Source: Hordeum vulgare subsp. vulgare
Taxonomy: Eukaryota > Streptophyta > Magnoliopsida > Poales > Poaceae
Length of the DNA: 64,000 nt
Direction: 5' to 3'
Assembly: GCF_904849725.1 (NCBI RefSeq)
Contig: NC_058518.1
Span: forward strand, 5,414,147 to 5,478,146
The notes beneath the pieces are model-generated. The model worked only from the letters and a program-made list of their open reading frames with translations. It had not been told where the DNA came from and did no database searches. Below are positions 11,131 through 22,917 of the stretch, piece by piece. Made by a program: the position numbers and the translations under genes. Every line of letters begins with the position of its first letter. Positions within the stretch are counted from its first letter, which is position 1.

Positions 11131-13639
11131 GTCATTTTTTATTAAATAGGCCATTATGAGTTTATGATGTCATTTTGGAGCTAAATTAGTCATTTTAATG
11201 AGCTAACCAAGGTTCTTATGATGTTTTTACCTAACTGTGACATCCTCGACTTTTGCTACAGTAGTGATTGTAATTAAGCTACAGTGATCAACCGCTAATG
11301 ATGCCACGTCATCGAATTCCCATCTCAGACCCGCGTGGATTCGCGTCTGTCCGGATCGATGATTTGAAAGCAAAGGGAAGCACTTTATCGGTTCATTACA
11401 AGTATTAAAAGGATATATATATAAAAGGAAAGTATTAAAGAAATAATAATGATAAAAGAAAGAAAGAAAACTGAAAGAAAGAAATAATAAAAAGGAAAAA
11501 GGTAAAACAAAACAAAAAAAATCAAAAAAAAAGGAACAACCCCCCTGGCCCAACTGGGCTCAAGGCCTAGCCGGCCACCACCCCCACCCTCCAAAACCCT
11601 AGCGCCACTCCCCTGGCGAGGGAGCCGCCGCCTCCTCCCCTCGCTACTCCCTCCCCCTCCCTGTGCGCCGCCACCCCCCCCACTCTCCCGTGACCCCCCC
11701 CCCCCCCCCCCCACCGACAGGGGCCCCACCCCACGCGCCATCTCGCCCCCTCCCCATCCCACGCCAGATCCCACCCCGTCGCCCCCCTCCTCTCCACCTC
11801 GCCTCCCCTCCCAGATCCTCCCCCGCCGGCCTTCTCCCTCCACCGCCCCCTCCCCGACGGCCCCTCATCCCCCTCACCCCCCGGCGGCCCCTCCCCTGCT
11901 CCCGCCGGCGAGCTTCTCCACCGAGCCACCCCACCACGCCGGCGAGCCGCCCCCCCCACGGCTCCTCTCCTCCCCCGGCGGCCCCGCCCCTCACTGCCTC
12001 CTCGTCTCCCCCCGCCGGCCTCCTTCCCCTCGGCCACCTCCTCCCACGGCGAGCCCCGGCCGCCCCTCGGCCTCCTCCTCCCCGCGGCGAGCCCCGGCCC
12101 CCGTCGGCCATCTTCCGCTCGGTCCGGGAGGGACCGGGCAGGGAGACATCACCAACTCACCGGATCCGACCGGGTCCGACCGGCTCCCCCACGCCGGCGC
12201 GTCGTCACCATCATCACCGTCACCGCCTCCACGCCGTCTCCACCGTCACCTTCGTGCGAACTCCGGCTTCACCGGGCCGTCACGTCACCGTCGGTGAGCC
12301 CTCCTCGGGCTCCTCCCACCTTGTCGTTCTCCTCGACGTCCCGGTTCCGTTCCGGCAAATGGGGCCTCGATCCGTCGACGGTGGACTCCGGTAGAAGGAT
12401 TTGAAGTTTGTGTTCTTCTAGGTGGTGTTAGAGAGAGTTGTTCTCTGTGTTAGTGTTAACAGAGAGAGGGAGATGAGTGTTGAGAGCTTTTGAGAGAAGT
12501 AAAATAAAAACAATTGATGTATTAGATGCCGTATGTATGTATGTATGTATTCGGTACCCGTATTATGTATGTATTTGCGTATATAGGCATGTGGAGAGAT
12601 ACGACATTTGTATGTTTACTTATTTGTATTTTAAAATGTGTATTTGGCCTTAGGTCACTTACCGGTGGGGCCAATGCATAATTAAAAATAATGTTTTCTT
12701 AAAATAAATAAATAAATAGATATTTAGTTAAAATAATTAATTAACATAATTAGAGTATGACACGTGGGTCCCTCGTTGAATTAATCTGATTAATAAATAT
12801 TTAATCTTAAATAAAACTTGTGCCTATGACGTTCGGGACCCGCTGGTCAGTTGACCAGTCAAATGTGATGTCAGCATGACATCGTGATGATGTCATAATA
12901 GGATTTTATTAAATCATTTAAATCTGTTTTTAATTCCTAAATAATTAATAAAACTTTGAAAATTAATATTAAATAATCCGTAAGTCAGATCGAAATAATT
13001 TCAACATGAAAATTGATCAGCAAACGAGACGAACCCGGATACACGCCCCGTTCGTCTGTCACGCGTCCCTAGCATAGCAAACATGGAACTTTTCCATCGT
13101 TTCCAGTGTAACCGGTAGTAGCCCGAGACCCGGAAAATATCGTCAGATATTCTTCCGACCCGTCTATGACGGATGTTGCTGCGTTAGCTCATGTCTAGCC
13201 TGCATCTTTCCATGTCATGCTTTGTGTTGCATCGGTGCTATTATTTATTGTTTCTTCCCCCTCTTCTTACCGGTAGACCCCGAGACTGACGCTGCTGCCG
13301 GGTACATCTACGACCCTGCCGATCATTCCTTTGCCGCAGAGCAGCAAGGCAAGCAAACTCCCCTTGATCATTCCTATATCGCCTATGTCTTTCTTCCTAC
13401 TGCTTGCATTAGTATTTTGCTACTGTTGTAGTTAGCTCCTATATCTGATGCATAGCCTGTTTTTGATGAACTGCTACTTTCAGTCCTGTACCTTTAATAT
13501 GCTTAGTATAGGTGGAGCAGTCATCCCCTCTGACCCCGTAGATCAGTTGCCCCGCTTGTTTTCAAATCTCGATCTCTGATCGACGAGCCAGACCCGACAC
13601 AACACATTCACCCCCCTTCGTTGTACGACGCTACAGAGA

Positions 13640-13870
13640 TACTATCGGGTACCGAGGGTGACACCTCGCTAAGTACTCCTGATGATATCTCTGTAGTATA
13701 GCTAGTCGGTCGTGGTTATCGAGGGTGATTCCTCTTTCACCATTCCCGATGACGTCTCTGTCGTGCCACCCCGCGAGTGTGGGACCCCCGAGGGTGATTC
13801 CTCTAAGCCCACCTTGACGGGTACATCGTTCGGAGTCCAACGAGGGTGATACCTCGGATCCCCCCGATGT
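13640..13870. repeat. short palindromic motif repeated four times in the LTR
   Basis: CGAGGGTGAYNCCTCG-like palindromes (GAGGGTGACACCTC, GAGGGTGATTCCTC twice, GAGGGTGATACCTC) occur near 13646, 13718, 13790 and 13839. They are interleaved with GATGATATCTCTGTAG-like segments. Confidence 0.55.
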
Positions 13871-15199
13871 TACAACCACACAGTTACTCGACCATGTTAC
13901 TGGGATCTTCGGTGATTAGTTGTAAGACGGGTGGATTCCCGCGAGACTGTGATGCTGGCCTAATTAAAATGCTAATGGATTTGGGTATTTGATCTGGGTT
14001 GGTCGGAGACCTTTTCGCACTAACCGGCTACGCGGGAAGAATTATGGGTACTCGACGTCGCGGTATCAGCCGAAGCTTTTCAGATGCCAGCAGTGTAGCG
14101 GCGCGCGCCCGAGTGGTCCCGAGATGCATCGCGCTTGTGATTAAGGGATGCTAGGACTGACGTCGGCCGCCCACGCCACGTGCAGGAGCGTGAAGGGGAA
14201 CTGGGCCCATGAACCCTTTGTGCTTAGGATATAGACCGGCGGGCTGGCCTCTCTGATTAGTCTTAGGTGGGGCTGCGACGTGTCGATATTCCGAGGCCGG
14301 GCAGGACCCAGAAAAGTATGTCCGGCCAGAGTGTTATCGAGCGTGACGGGACATGTGGTGCACCCCTGCAGGGATGAAAATTAACTATTCGGATAGCCGT
14401 GTCCACGGTTACAGGACGACTTGGAGTTGTGCCCCGATCTTATACAACTACAATTGTTACTTAACTGGAATTAGTTTGCCTCGGGATTGCTTCCTCGCAG
14501 GGAGTCGAGGGAGGATCTTTAGGCGTGACCTCACTTTAATATTGCTGTAACAATATGACTATTAATGTGTTACCCCCCCTGTTCTACTCTCGTCTATTGC
14601 TGCAAGACCCTGAAGATGCTAGTCTTCGATAGGACTAGGCCTTCTCTCTCTATTCTCGCATTGCTGCAGTCAGTCCACATATAACCCCCTTCTTTGATAC
14701 TGATGCATAATTAGAATAGTTCTGATGTAAGACTTGCGAGTACTTTAGATGAGTACTCACCGCTGCTTTGCTCCCCCCTTGTCCCCTTGATCCGTTTGCT
14801 GCGACCAGTTGATGAAGCCCAGGAGATGGAGGTCCCCTCCACCGACGACTGCTACCCCGACGGTGCCTACTACTACGTGGAGGCCGCTGATGATCAGGAG
14901 TAGTTAGGAGGTTCCCAGGCAGGAGGCCTCGCCTCGTTCGATCGTTGTATCTTTTGTGCTAGCCTTCTCTAAGGCACCCCATGTTTTATGTCTATACTCA
15001 GATATTTGTGGCTTCCGCTGACTCGTGTGTTTATCGAGCTTTCGTATTCTAGCCCTCGAGGCCCCTGGCTTGTAATATGAAGCTGATGTTATTTTATTTG
15101 TGTCTAGAGTTGTGTTGTGATATCTCCCCGTGAGTCCTTGGGTTTGATCGTACGCATTTGCTTGTATGATTAGCGTACGATTAAACCGAGGGCGTCACA

Positions 15200-15216
15200 A
15201 GTTGGTATCAGAGCCA
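15200..15216 (+). other. primer binding site (tRNA-Met type)
   Basis: TGGTATCAGAGCC directly follows the GTCACA end of the LTR, as in chromoviruses. Confidence 0.75.
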
Positions 15217-15329
15217 ACTGCCTGTAGGTAGCCCCCTTTCCAACTCCTTGGCCGAAGTTGAGTCTAGTGTTTGAAAAACTTTCCAACTAAGCTAATTATG
15301 TCATTTTGGAGGATAATTAGGTAAGTATG

Positions 15330-15645
15330 TCTATGTTGGGGAAAATAAGCTACGTAGAAGAAAAAAGAGAAGAAGCAAGAAGAGAAGAAGAAGGAGAAGA
15401 AAAAGAAGGAGGAGGAGGAGGAGAATGAGAAGGAAGAGGAGAAGAAGAAGAAAAGAAGAAGGAGAAGAAGAAGGAAAAGAAGGAGGAGAGAAGAAGAAGG
15501 AGGGATCCTTCTCCTTCTTCTTCTCTTCTTCTTCTTCTTCCTTCTTTTCATTTTTCCTCTTTCTTCTCCTCTTGTCCTCTTCTTCGAGCTAAATTAGCTA
15601 ATTATGCCTTTTTGGAGCTAATTATGTCATTTTGGAGGATAACAT
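15330..15645. repeat. purine/pyrimidine hairpin block, copy 2
   Basis: Same organisation as 10763-11130: GAAGAAGGAGGAG-rich purine arm, centre GGAGGGATCCTTCTCC near 15506, pyrimidine arm, then TTCGAGCTAAATTAGCTAATT. The chromovirus LTR lies between the two copies. Confidence 0.65.
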
Positions 15646-15658
15646 ACCATTATCATCA

Positions 15659-18239
15659 TCACGGCGGTGAAGCACGGTGGCTCTGGCTTGTTTCACCTAG
15701 AGAAGGCTGCCCTGGATAAGGCTCCACTGTAGAAGGGTCGTGCGATGCGTTTCGGGATATATTCTGCACCAAACATCGTTTGCAATTTGTCGTTAGCATG
15801 ATGACACTCTTAAGATCACTGCATTGAAATGAAACTCACCGTCCCCGCCATGTTAATGACTGGCATCGCCGGAGGGACTTGGCCGGTCTTCTCGCACATA
15901 GACTGTACATTTGGTTTCGACAAGTCAAACTTTTTAGTTATTAATGAAACGGACATTAAAATGCAAGATTTGAAATAATATGAAGATGAAACTTACCATG
16001 AAGAGCTCGTATATGGCCCTATTAGATGCATCATTCCGTGCCCTCTCTGCCTCCACCAATGCAGTCGTCCTCTCCTCCAGCTCCTTCCTCTCCTTATCCT
16101 TCTCCGCCAAAACCGCCTGCATTGCCTCTCTCTCTTTCAGAATGGCAGCCTGCAACACAACTCATTGTTAGCATTGTAATCATATTGGTTCCAACACACA
16201 ACATAATGCAGAAAGATAGTTGAGTCCATTAAACTAACCTCGATGGCGAGCTCGACTGGCTATGGATGAGGTGTTATCTCAGGACAAGAGCTCGTTTGGC
16301 GTGCCTTTATCTGTCGGAGAGTGCTAGGACAACGTATAAGGCCGTCTCCAATGGCGATCGAGCCATGGGGCCTCCCATTGCCAGCTATCATCACCAGCTC
16401 TAGATCAATAGGCCCCTCGCTCGGGTTAAAGTCCTCCCCTTTCCTCGCCTTCCCGTGATATCTGTACTTCACGAGCTTGTGGTGGGAGGAGATGTTGGTG
16501 AAGTTTTCTGGATGCTCAAGGTCAGACTCAGAGAATGCCTTGACCTTCTTGTACGAGGCAGTATGGGCCATCGCATACAGGTCGAACATCTGTGGCACCT
16601 CCGTCTTATTGTGACGCGCCTAAAAGAGAGAGAGAGGAAAATTGTATTAGTAAAGGGCTTAAGATAACATTAAGAATGAATTGCATGAGGCATGAAGCAA
16701 ACCACATACCCAGTTCTCGCCAAATTGGATTAAGTTGACGCTCCCTTGATGGTGTGGCACACCAACCATTTTTCCACGCCTCTCCTTGGCGTTGTTGTGG
16801 CTGGCCTCCCACGTTTCGGAGCACCACTGATCCACCAAGGCCTCCCAACAATCCATCTTATCGACACACCATCTCGGGGGCACCTAAGTTAATAAAGAGA
16901 AATTTGAGCGCGTAAGAACCAAATCAAGGAAACTAACTACAAAGCCTTAATAATATATAATTACCTTCATGTAATGCTCCTTCTCCATCTTAGAATCGCG
17001 GCACTTCGCCTTGTCCTTCCTAATACGCCACGAGGCATAGTAGTCTCGAACATCCTGCACCCGAGCCTCGTGCCGAAAGTTTTGAAGTAGGCGGCAACAT
17101 CCAGTTTCGATAACCTTTGCCGCATCCTCCTCGTATCCCTCCTCACACCTGTAGTGGGTCTGCAAACGAGACAACACCGATTAGTACAATAACTAGCTAT
17201 GGTTGATTTATAATTGTGTAAAGGACAAATTACCCAGAACTATCGGATCACCATGTCGGCCCTCGTGTGGCACAAAACACCGCCGATCTCCACCTCCGGC
17301 GGGGCCGGGGCACCCAAGTAGTGCTCCCAGGTCATTCCTACCTCTCACTCCCGACCGGGCAACGTAAAAAACCCCGGGAAGTTTTGACGGCAAAGCACAC
17401 CAAGGACGTTGTTGGGCTTGCGGACACCCTTGGCAACAATCCAACCACCGCAGTATGACAAATTAAAGCAAAAACATTAGATATTTGAGAAAATGTGAAG
17501 GCAAAAGGTTAAATAAGAGTAAATTAACTTACTTGTCCCCATTTGACTTAATCGACCACCTCTGCTCGCGGGTCACCGGCATGAGAGGGAGCCCCAAACT
17601 ACCACGCTGGTAGACTGTAGCCCCCTCACCCAGCTCCTCGTCGCTATCAGCATGGCCACTTGGCTTAGGCTGACCCAGATCAGCCCAGGTATCCCACTAG
17701 GTCTCTGGGGACGTACCCTCATCCCTGCTTTGCTCCGGAGTCGCCTGGAACAAAGCCTCTGGGACACGAGTCTCGTGGGTCGAAGGCTCATCGACCTGAG
17801 GCTCGTGAACCGGAGACCATGTAGCCTCCACCTTAGACGAATCCACCCTAGAAGTCATGTGCTTAGGTGAATCAGCTTGGGGTGGCGGCAAGGAAGGCAT
17901 GGCAGCCACCGCCCTACCTCTCCCGCGGCCACGTGTACCTTTAGTACAACATAAATACCAACATGAGTAATAAAATGTATATAAATACCAACATGACTAC
18001 AACATAAATACCAACATGAGTACAACATAAATACCAACATGAGTAATACCTTTAGTACCTCTCGGCTTCGCGGGGGGTCGACCTCCTCTCACGGGGGCCG
18101 CGAGAGTCGAAGAAGCAGCCACTTCATGCAGAGTAGAGAGCAACGTTCTCCGAAGAGGCGAGGCGGGAATGGAAGTACCCATACCACCACCCGCCGACGA
18201 AGAAGGAGCCGTGGAGTGCTTTCGACCCTTTCCCACCAT
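15659..18239 (-). pseudogene. CACTA second ORF (En/Spm plant transposase family)
   Basis: A multi-exon minus-strand gene can be followed from ATG at 18239 (basic, Ser/Pro-rich start) to a TGA at 15659-15661. Exons readable from GT/AG borders: 18050-18239, 17533-17938 (AT-hook-like GRGRGR, then acidic linker), about 17230-17460 (VRKPNNVLGVLCRQNFPG, TWEHYLGAP), about 16970-17165 (YRCEEGYEEDAAKV), about 16710-16885 (WCVDKMDCWEALV), about 16230-16615 (VPQMFDLYAMAHT), 15990-16150 (coiled coil, EREAMQAVLAEKDKERKELEE) and two short terminal exons. The conserved middle matches the plant En/Spm (Ptta) family thought to bind subterminal repeats. In-frame stops, for example in the exon at 17533-17938 and near 16260, make it a pseudogene. 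Confidence 0.72.
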
Positions 18240-18420
18240 CTTTCAACACATGTCATGACAAAGAGTAAATGAAATTAGTACAACATAAATACTAACATGA
18301 GTAATAAAATGTGTATAATTTAAGTGTATCATCGTCATAAATACCAACATGACTAATAAAAATTGAATACCTAACATGAACTCAAAATTTATATATAGTA
18401 ATAGTTGAATACCTGACATG
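17941..18420. repeat. short tandem repeats in intron and intergenic spacer
   Basis: Units of about 23 bp containing CATAAATACCAACATGAGTA recur at 17945-18050 (first intron of the ORF2 gene) and in looser form at 18280-18420 (between the two CACTA genes). Confidence 0.6.
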
Positions 18421-18422
18421 AA

Positions 18423-21400
18423 CTAATAACAATCGTGTTCGTCTATATATGCTTCGGTGTCAATAAATACATCATGATCATCACTATCATCAATAAATGC
18501 ATCATCATCATCACTATCAGGAAGAACATGTGGAAGGCCACCATTACGTAATCGGTCAAGAAGTGACAGGTCATCCGCAGCAGTAACCTCTTCTTCTTCC
18601 GGCTCTTCCCGTTCGGGCTCAGGGGTTAAGACAGATTCACTGTCGCTGTCTACTTCAATGGGGTGAAGTAGAGCGGTTCTTGAAACGTTTCTTGGACATA
18701 CGTATTTCTTGAAAGAATTCTCCTTCATATGTGCCTAGGTTAATGTGTGGTTCGTAATCCTCTTCATTGAGGGTAGGTGGTCTAAAATGTGGTGGCACTT
18801 CATAAACGACATCCCAACTTTGAGATTTGGATCAGTTTGGCAGGCCCACGGTAGATAGAAAACTTGTGTCGCCTGTTGGGCCGTAATATAGACATCGGGA
18901 ACATCTAAGTGGGTGTTTTGGTTGATTTCGACTAGTCCTATATGTTCATGAGTCCTTCTAGTCTCCCTCGACTCAAACCAATAACATTTGAAGACTATGA
19001 CGGTTGGTGGGTTTTCACCATAGAATAGAAGTTCATAAATTGCTTCAACTCTTCCATAATACTCGGTGCCTCCTTCACCGATAGCAGAGACAGAACAATT
19101 TGTAGTCTTTTGGTCGGGCATAAATAGCTCTTTGCCAAAGGTATGAAAGTGATACCCGTTGATGTTGTATTTTTTAAATAAACGGACCTTATAGTCAAAA
19201 CAATTAGCGATTTGTCTCAACTTGGCGTTCATAGACTCTGCATCAGCCTACAAGTTTAATACGAAAGAATGAATGCATTAGCCGCAAATTAGACCAAGAA
19301 ATCAAATGTCCCATTAATGGTAATTAATTACCCTTTGTTTGAACCAAGAGATGAAACCTGGATAGTCGCCTCCATGCTTTGCGAGAAGCTCATACTCTTC
19401 GACGGAATCCTTTTCGATGACCGCTCCATCCGAGAATTCGGCGACGTATCGACTATATCAAATATCTGGGAATAAGAGTAGTTGAAAGGAATTAGAAGTT
19501 GCGAAACAATAATTTACCAAGAACTTACTCGATGTACGGCCGCACTTCTGTTAGGTTGGTGAAGATATACGATGAAATGGTCCACCATTCTTCGACATCC
19601 AACGATTTCCCTTTCGAAGCACCGGATGGTGCGAGCTTCCCTTTGAATAGGCTGAGGTTGGATCGACCTTTTTTTGGATCGCCATCATTGTACCGAGGCT
19701 TCGGGTTATGCAAATGATGATTTTTGGCTTCGTAGTGTGCTGTCACGAAGTTTGCCGCCTCCTCAGTAATGAATGCCTCGGCCATCGATGCTTCAATTCT
19801 ACGTTTATTTTTACACTTAGCTCGAAGCGTCTTCTGCATCCTCTCAGTTGAGTAGCACCATCGATTTTGAACGGGCCCCCCCAATCTTGCCTCGGTCGGG
19901 AGATGCAAAATCAAATGCTGCATTGGATTAAAGAAGCCCAGTGGAAAGATCTTTTCTAATTTGCAGATCAACTCCGCCGCCAACTCTTCCATTTCATCTA
20001 GCACGCCAAGCGATAGTTCTTTCGCACAAAGAGAATGGAAGAAATAGCTCAGCTCTGCCAGTACTAGCCATTCATCCTCAGGGATAAAGCCATGCAACAT
20101 CACCGGCATTACCCGCTCAATCCATATGTGCCAATCATGACTCTTGAGACCAAATATTTTAAATTTCTCAAGACTCGCTCCCCTCTTTAGATTCGCGGCA
20201 TACCCATCGGGGAACATCAACCGCATTTTCACCCACAATAGCATTTGCCTCATAGCTGGCCTTTCAAGATTGAACCATGCCTTTGGCTTCGCTATGCTTT
20301 GCTTTCCTTTTCGTTGTCGCAAGTTTTGTAATGGTCTATCACATAGAGCCTCCAGGTCGATTCTAACCTTAGGATTATCTTTTGACTTCCCCTCTATGCC
20401 GAACAATGTACCAAAAATGGCCTCCGTAATATTCTTTTCAGTGTGCATCACGTCGATGTTGTGTGGGTAAAGGATGTCTTTGAAGTAAGGCAGATCCCAT
20501 AAGCATGACTTGTGAGTCCAAGCGTGTTCCGTATTATACCCTTTGAAGTATCCTGGATGCAAAGGATCAGGCTCGAGAACGTTTAACTGATCAAGGGTCT
20601 GTTGGCCTGTCAACGCAGCTGGTGCAGTGTTTTTGACAACTCTACCTTTGATGAAATTCTTCTTGTCTTTTTTGAACTTATGGTCAGGATCCAGGAATTG
20701 TCTATGCATGTCGAAGCAAGAAAACTTGCGACCAACCTGCAGCCAACGGAACTGAAGAACTGCCTTGCATGAGGTGGACGGGAACCTTCCATGCACACAC
20801 CAGCCAGCGAATAGCGCAAACTTCGGATAATCATGCGTCGAGTACATGTACCACGCATGCATTTTGAAATTTGTTTTGGTAGCGGCGTCGTAGGTCCTGA
20901 TCCCATTATACCAGCTTTCTTGCAACTCATCCTTAAGCGGCTACGTGTACACATTCAAATTCTTCCCCGAATAGTTGGGCCCTGGAATTATCAACGTCGG
21001 GAAAATGTTCTTTCTTTTCATAATCTCTCCGGGTGGGAAATTGAGTGGAATGACAAATACATGCCAACAATTGTATTGTGCTCCCGTCATACCATACACA
21101 TTGAACCCATCTGTGCTGATGGCAACTCTAGTATGCCTTGGATCTTCCGATTTATCCTTATGTAATGCATCGAAGTGCCTCCACGCAAAACCATCTGAAG
21201 TGTGTACAAGCATCTTGTTCTCATCCGCATCTAGTTCGGTTCTTTTGCCCAATTTGTATCATGTCATATGTCTGGCCGTCTCTTCAACCATGAAAAAGCG
21301 TTGAAGTCTTGGTACGATTGGCAGATACCGAAGAACACTAATGGGGATTTTGGTCTGATTCTTCTCACATACCGTTGTCTACCACAATATACCTGGAAGA

Positions 21401-22078
21401 ATTGCAAATGGGGCAATAGTTCAAGGCCGCATACTCAAGCCTAAATAAGGCACATCCATTCTCACATGCATGTATCTTCTGATATGGCATCTTAAGTACA
21501 CGGAGGATTTTCTCTGACTGGTACAGGTTTGCAGGCAGTACATGACCTTTGGGTAGAAAGCGTTCAAATATCGTCATCATCGCGTCGTAGCATTCTCTGC
21601 CTATGTTGAATTGAGCCTTCAGAGCCATTACTTGTGCGATGGCATCCAGCTAGCAAAGCTCCGTCTGCTCATGGAGAGGACATTTTGAAGACTCCAACAT
21701 TTCATAGAAGGCCTTTGCAGATTTTTCCATCTCATCGTCCGAATCCCGAGCATCATCAAAGTCTTGCACCATGTCTTCGATCCCGGTACCATGCTCGCCG
21801 GTGCAACGACGAATCACCTCAGCTCTGGCACGTTGGTCAGACTCGTCATGAAAAGTCCACACCGTATAATTAGGCGTAAAACCCCACTTCTGCAGGTGTT
21901 TACCCATTTCAAACTCTATCTGCTTTTTCCAGTTGTCGCAGTTGGGACAGGGGCATCATGTTTTTTGTTGGCCATTTGCAAATGCGGCTCTCACAAACCC
22001 CCTGGTTTTTGTTAACCATTCATTGGTCATGTATTTCTGACTAGGATGACCAGTGTACATCCAAGCACGATCACTCAT
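18423..22078 (-). pseudogene. TNP2-type CACTA transposase
   Basis: Starts with MSDRAWMYTGHPS (22078), the N-terminal transposase-associated domain, with a CPCPNC cysteine cluster. A coiled/acidic linker and a second cysteine cluster (CENGCALFR, YCPIC) follow at 21365-21907. The catalytic Transposase_21 region is at about 20300-21300 (RVAISTDGFNVYG, YPKFALFAGWCVHGR), then DUF4218 at about 19700-20100 (MQHLILHLPTEARLGGPVQ). After exons split at 19330 (GT at TCAAACAAAGG|GTAATT) and 19247, DUF4216 occupies 18735-19247. The enzyme would cut and join the element ends in the nucleus. Stops (near 21950, 21652, 21262 and 20940) and a frameshift near 21360 disable it. It lies upstream of ORF2 in the usual En/Spm gene order. 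Confidence 0.86.
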
Positions 22079-22213
22079 GTTGCCTAGCTACCTATAGGCA
22101 CAAGAAATAAATATATAATTCATCATCTATATTCATCCGCTAATCAAGTTTGTCAGTTTTTATTACGTCCATGCAATCTACACGCTAATAGGTAAAGATA
22201 GGTCCTAATCCCA

Positions 22214-22429
22214 CCCGAGTATGTGTAGATTGGGTTCGTTTTCCCATGCTCTGCTCCAGATGCGACGCAAAATTTCGGCAGCACCTCCCCGCTGTTCTCC
22301 TGATACACGTCTTGGCAATAAGCAGAGAGGATGTGTACCCGGAGAACAACAGGGAGGCACTGACGAAATTCCGCATCGGATCTGGAGCACAGCATACGGG
22401 AAAACGAACCCGATCTACACATACTCGGG
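22214..22429. repeat. long inverted repeat (hairpin) upstream of the transposase gene
   Basis: Arm 22214-22311 (starting CCCGAGTATGTGTAGAT) is the inverted complement, at roughly 85% identity by eye, of arm 22330-22429 (ending ATCTACACATACTCGGG). The loop is 18 bp. It lies about 135 bp upstream of the transposase ATG. It could be a small foldback transposon or a structural part of the CACTA leader. The small reading frames across it are products of the symmetry. Confidence 0.8.
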
Positions 22430-22789
22430 CTATCCATGGATAACGTTGGACAATTCAAAAGGATAGCGGTTATAAATATACAAAGACATGCATATTTATA
22501 GATGTCGCCCTTTCGAACAGGAGACGCATATTGGTCACGCATACTCATGATTAAAGAAACCTATAGCTAGCAAGTTTCATCGGCACGAAGACCGGAACAT
22601 AGCAAATTAAGGGGGTAGGAGGAGAAGTCATTTGTGCTCACCAACAAACGCAGGGCGGAGCTCGTCCAACGCACGTGGAGGTCGTCGAACAACTGCACAT
22701 TGAAATTCACCCGATCAACACAAATATGATGTTTTTATAATTAACATAATCAGAAAATATGTGACCTAACTCATAATTTACAAAACTAT

Positions 22790-22917
22790 GACCCCGTCAG
22801 CCTCGGGGGTTAGTGGCGTCGGTAGTCGGGTGTCGGTGTCGTCGGGGGTCGAGGGTCAATGGCGTCGGGGGTCGGGGGTCTTTTCGGTCAACAAGAGGCC
22901 GAAGAGGTGTCGGGGGT
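22790..22917. repeat. G-rich GTCGGGGGTC tandem repeat, left half
   Basis: Repeats of GTCGGGGGTC and GTTAGTGGCGTCGG. The array is interrupted by the LTR at 22918 and continues at 24713. Confidence 0.7.

Larger units (their letters stand above)
11236..15285 (+). mobile_element. chromovirus-type (Tekay/Del-like) gypsy LTR with PBS and short leader
   Basis: A 3964-bp LTR runs from TGTGACATCCTCGAC (11236) to GGGCGTCACA (15199) with inverted ends TGTGAC/GTCACA. It is followed by AGTTGGTATCAGAGCC, a textbook initiator-methionine tRNA PBS, then about 85 bp of leader before CACTA sequence resumes near 15285-15292. The rest of the element (gag, pol, 3' LTR) is missing, so this is a 5' LTR remnant rather than a clean solo LTR. 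Contents include an A-rich stretch (11400-11530), a very GC-rich segment with a long C tract at 11692-11712, a GTAT microsatellite near 12535, and repeats at 13640-13870. No credible gene; its proline-rich frames are compositional. Confidence 0.78.

Noticed and set aside
11385..12394. Long proline- or glycine-rich frames on both strands
   Set aside because: They lie in a GC-rich, C-tract-containing part of a chromovirus LTR, overlap in several frames and have no domain; composition explains them.
22153..22548. Overlapping small frames on both strands
   Set aside because: They arise from the symmetry of the inverted repeat at 22214-22429.
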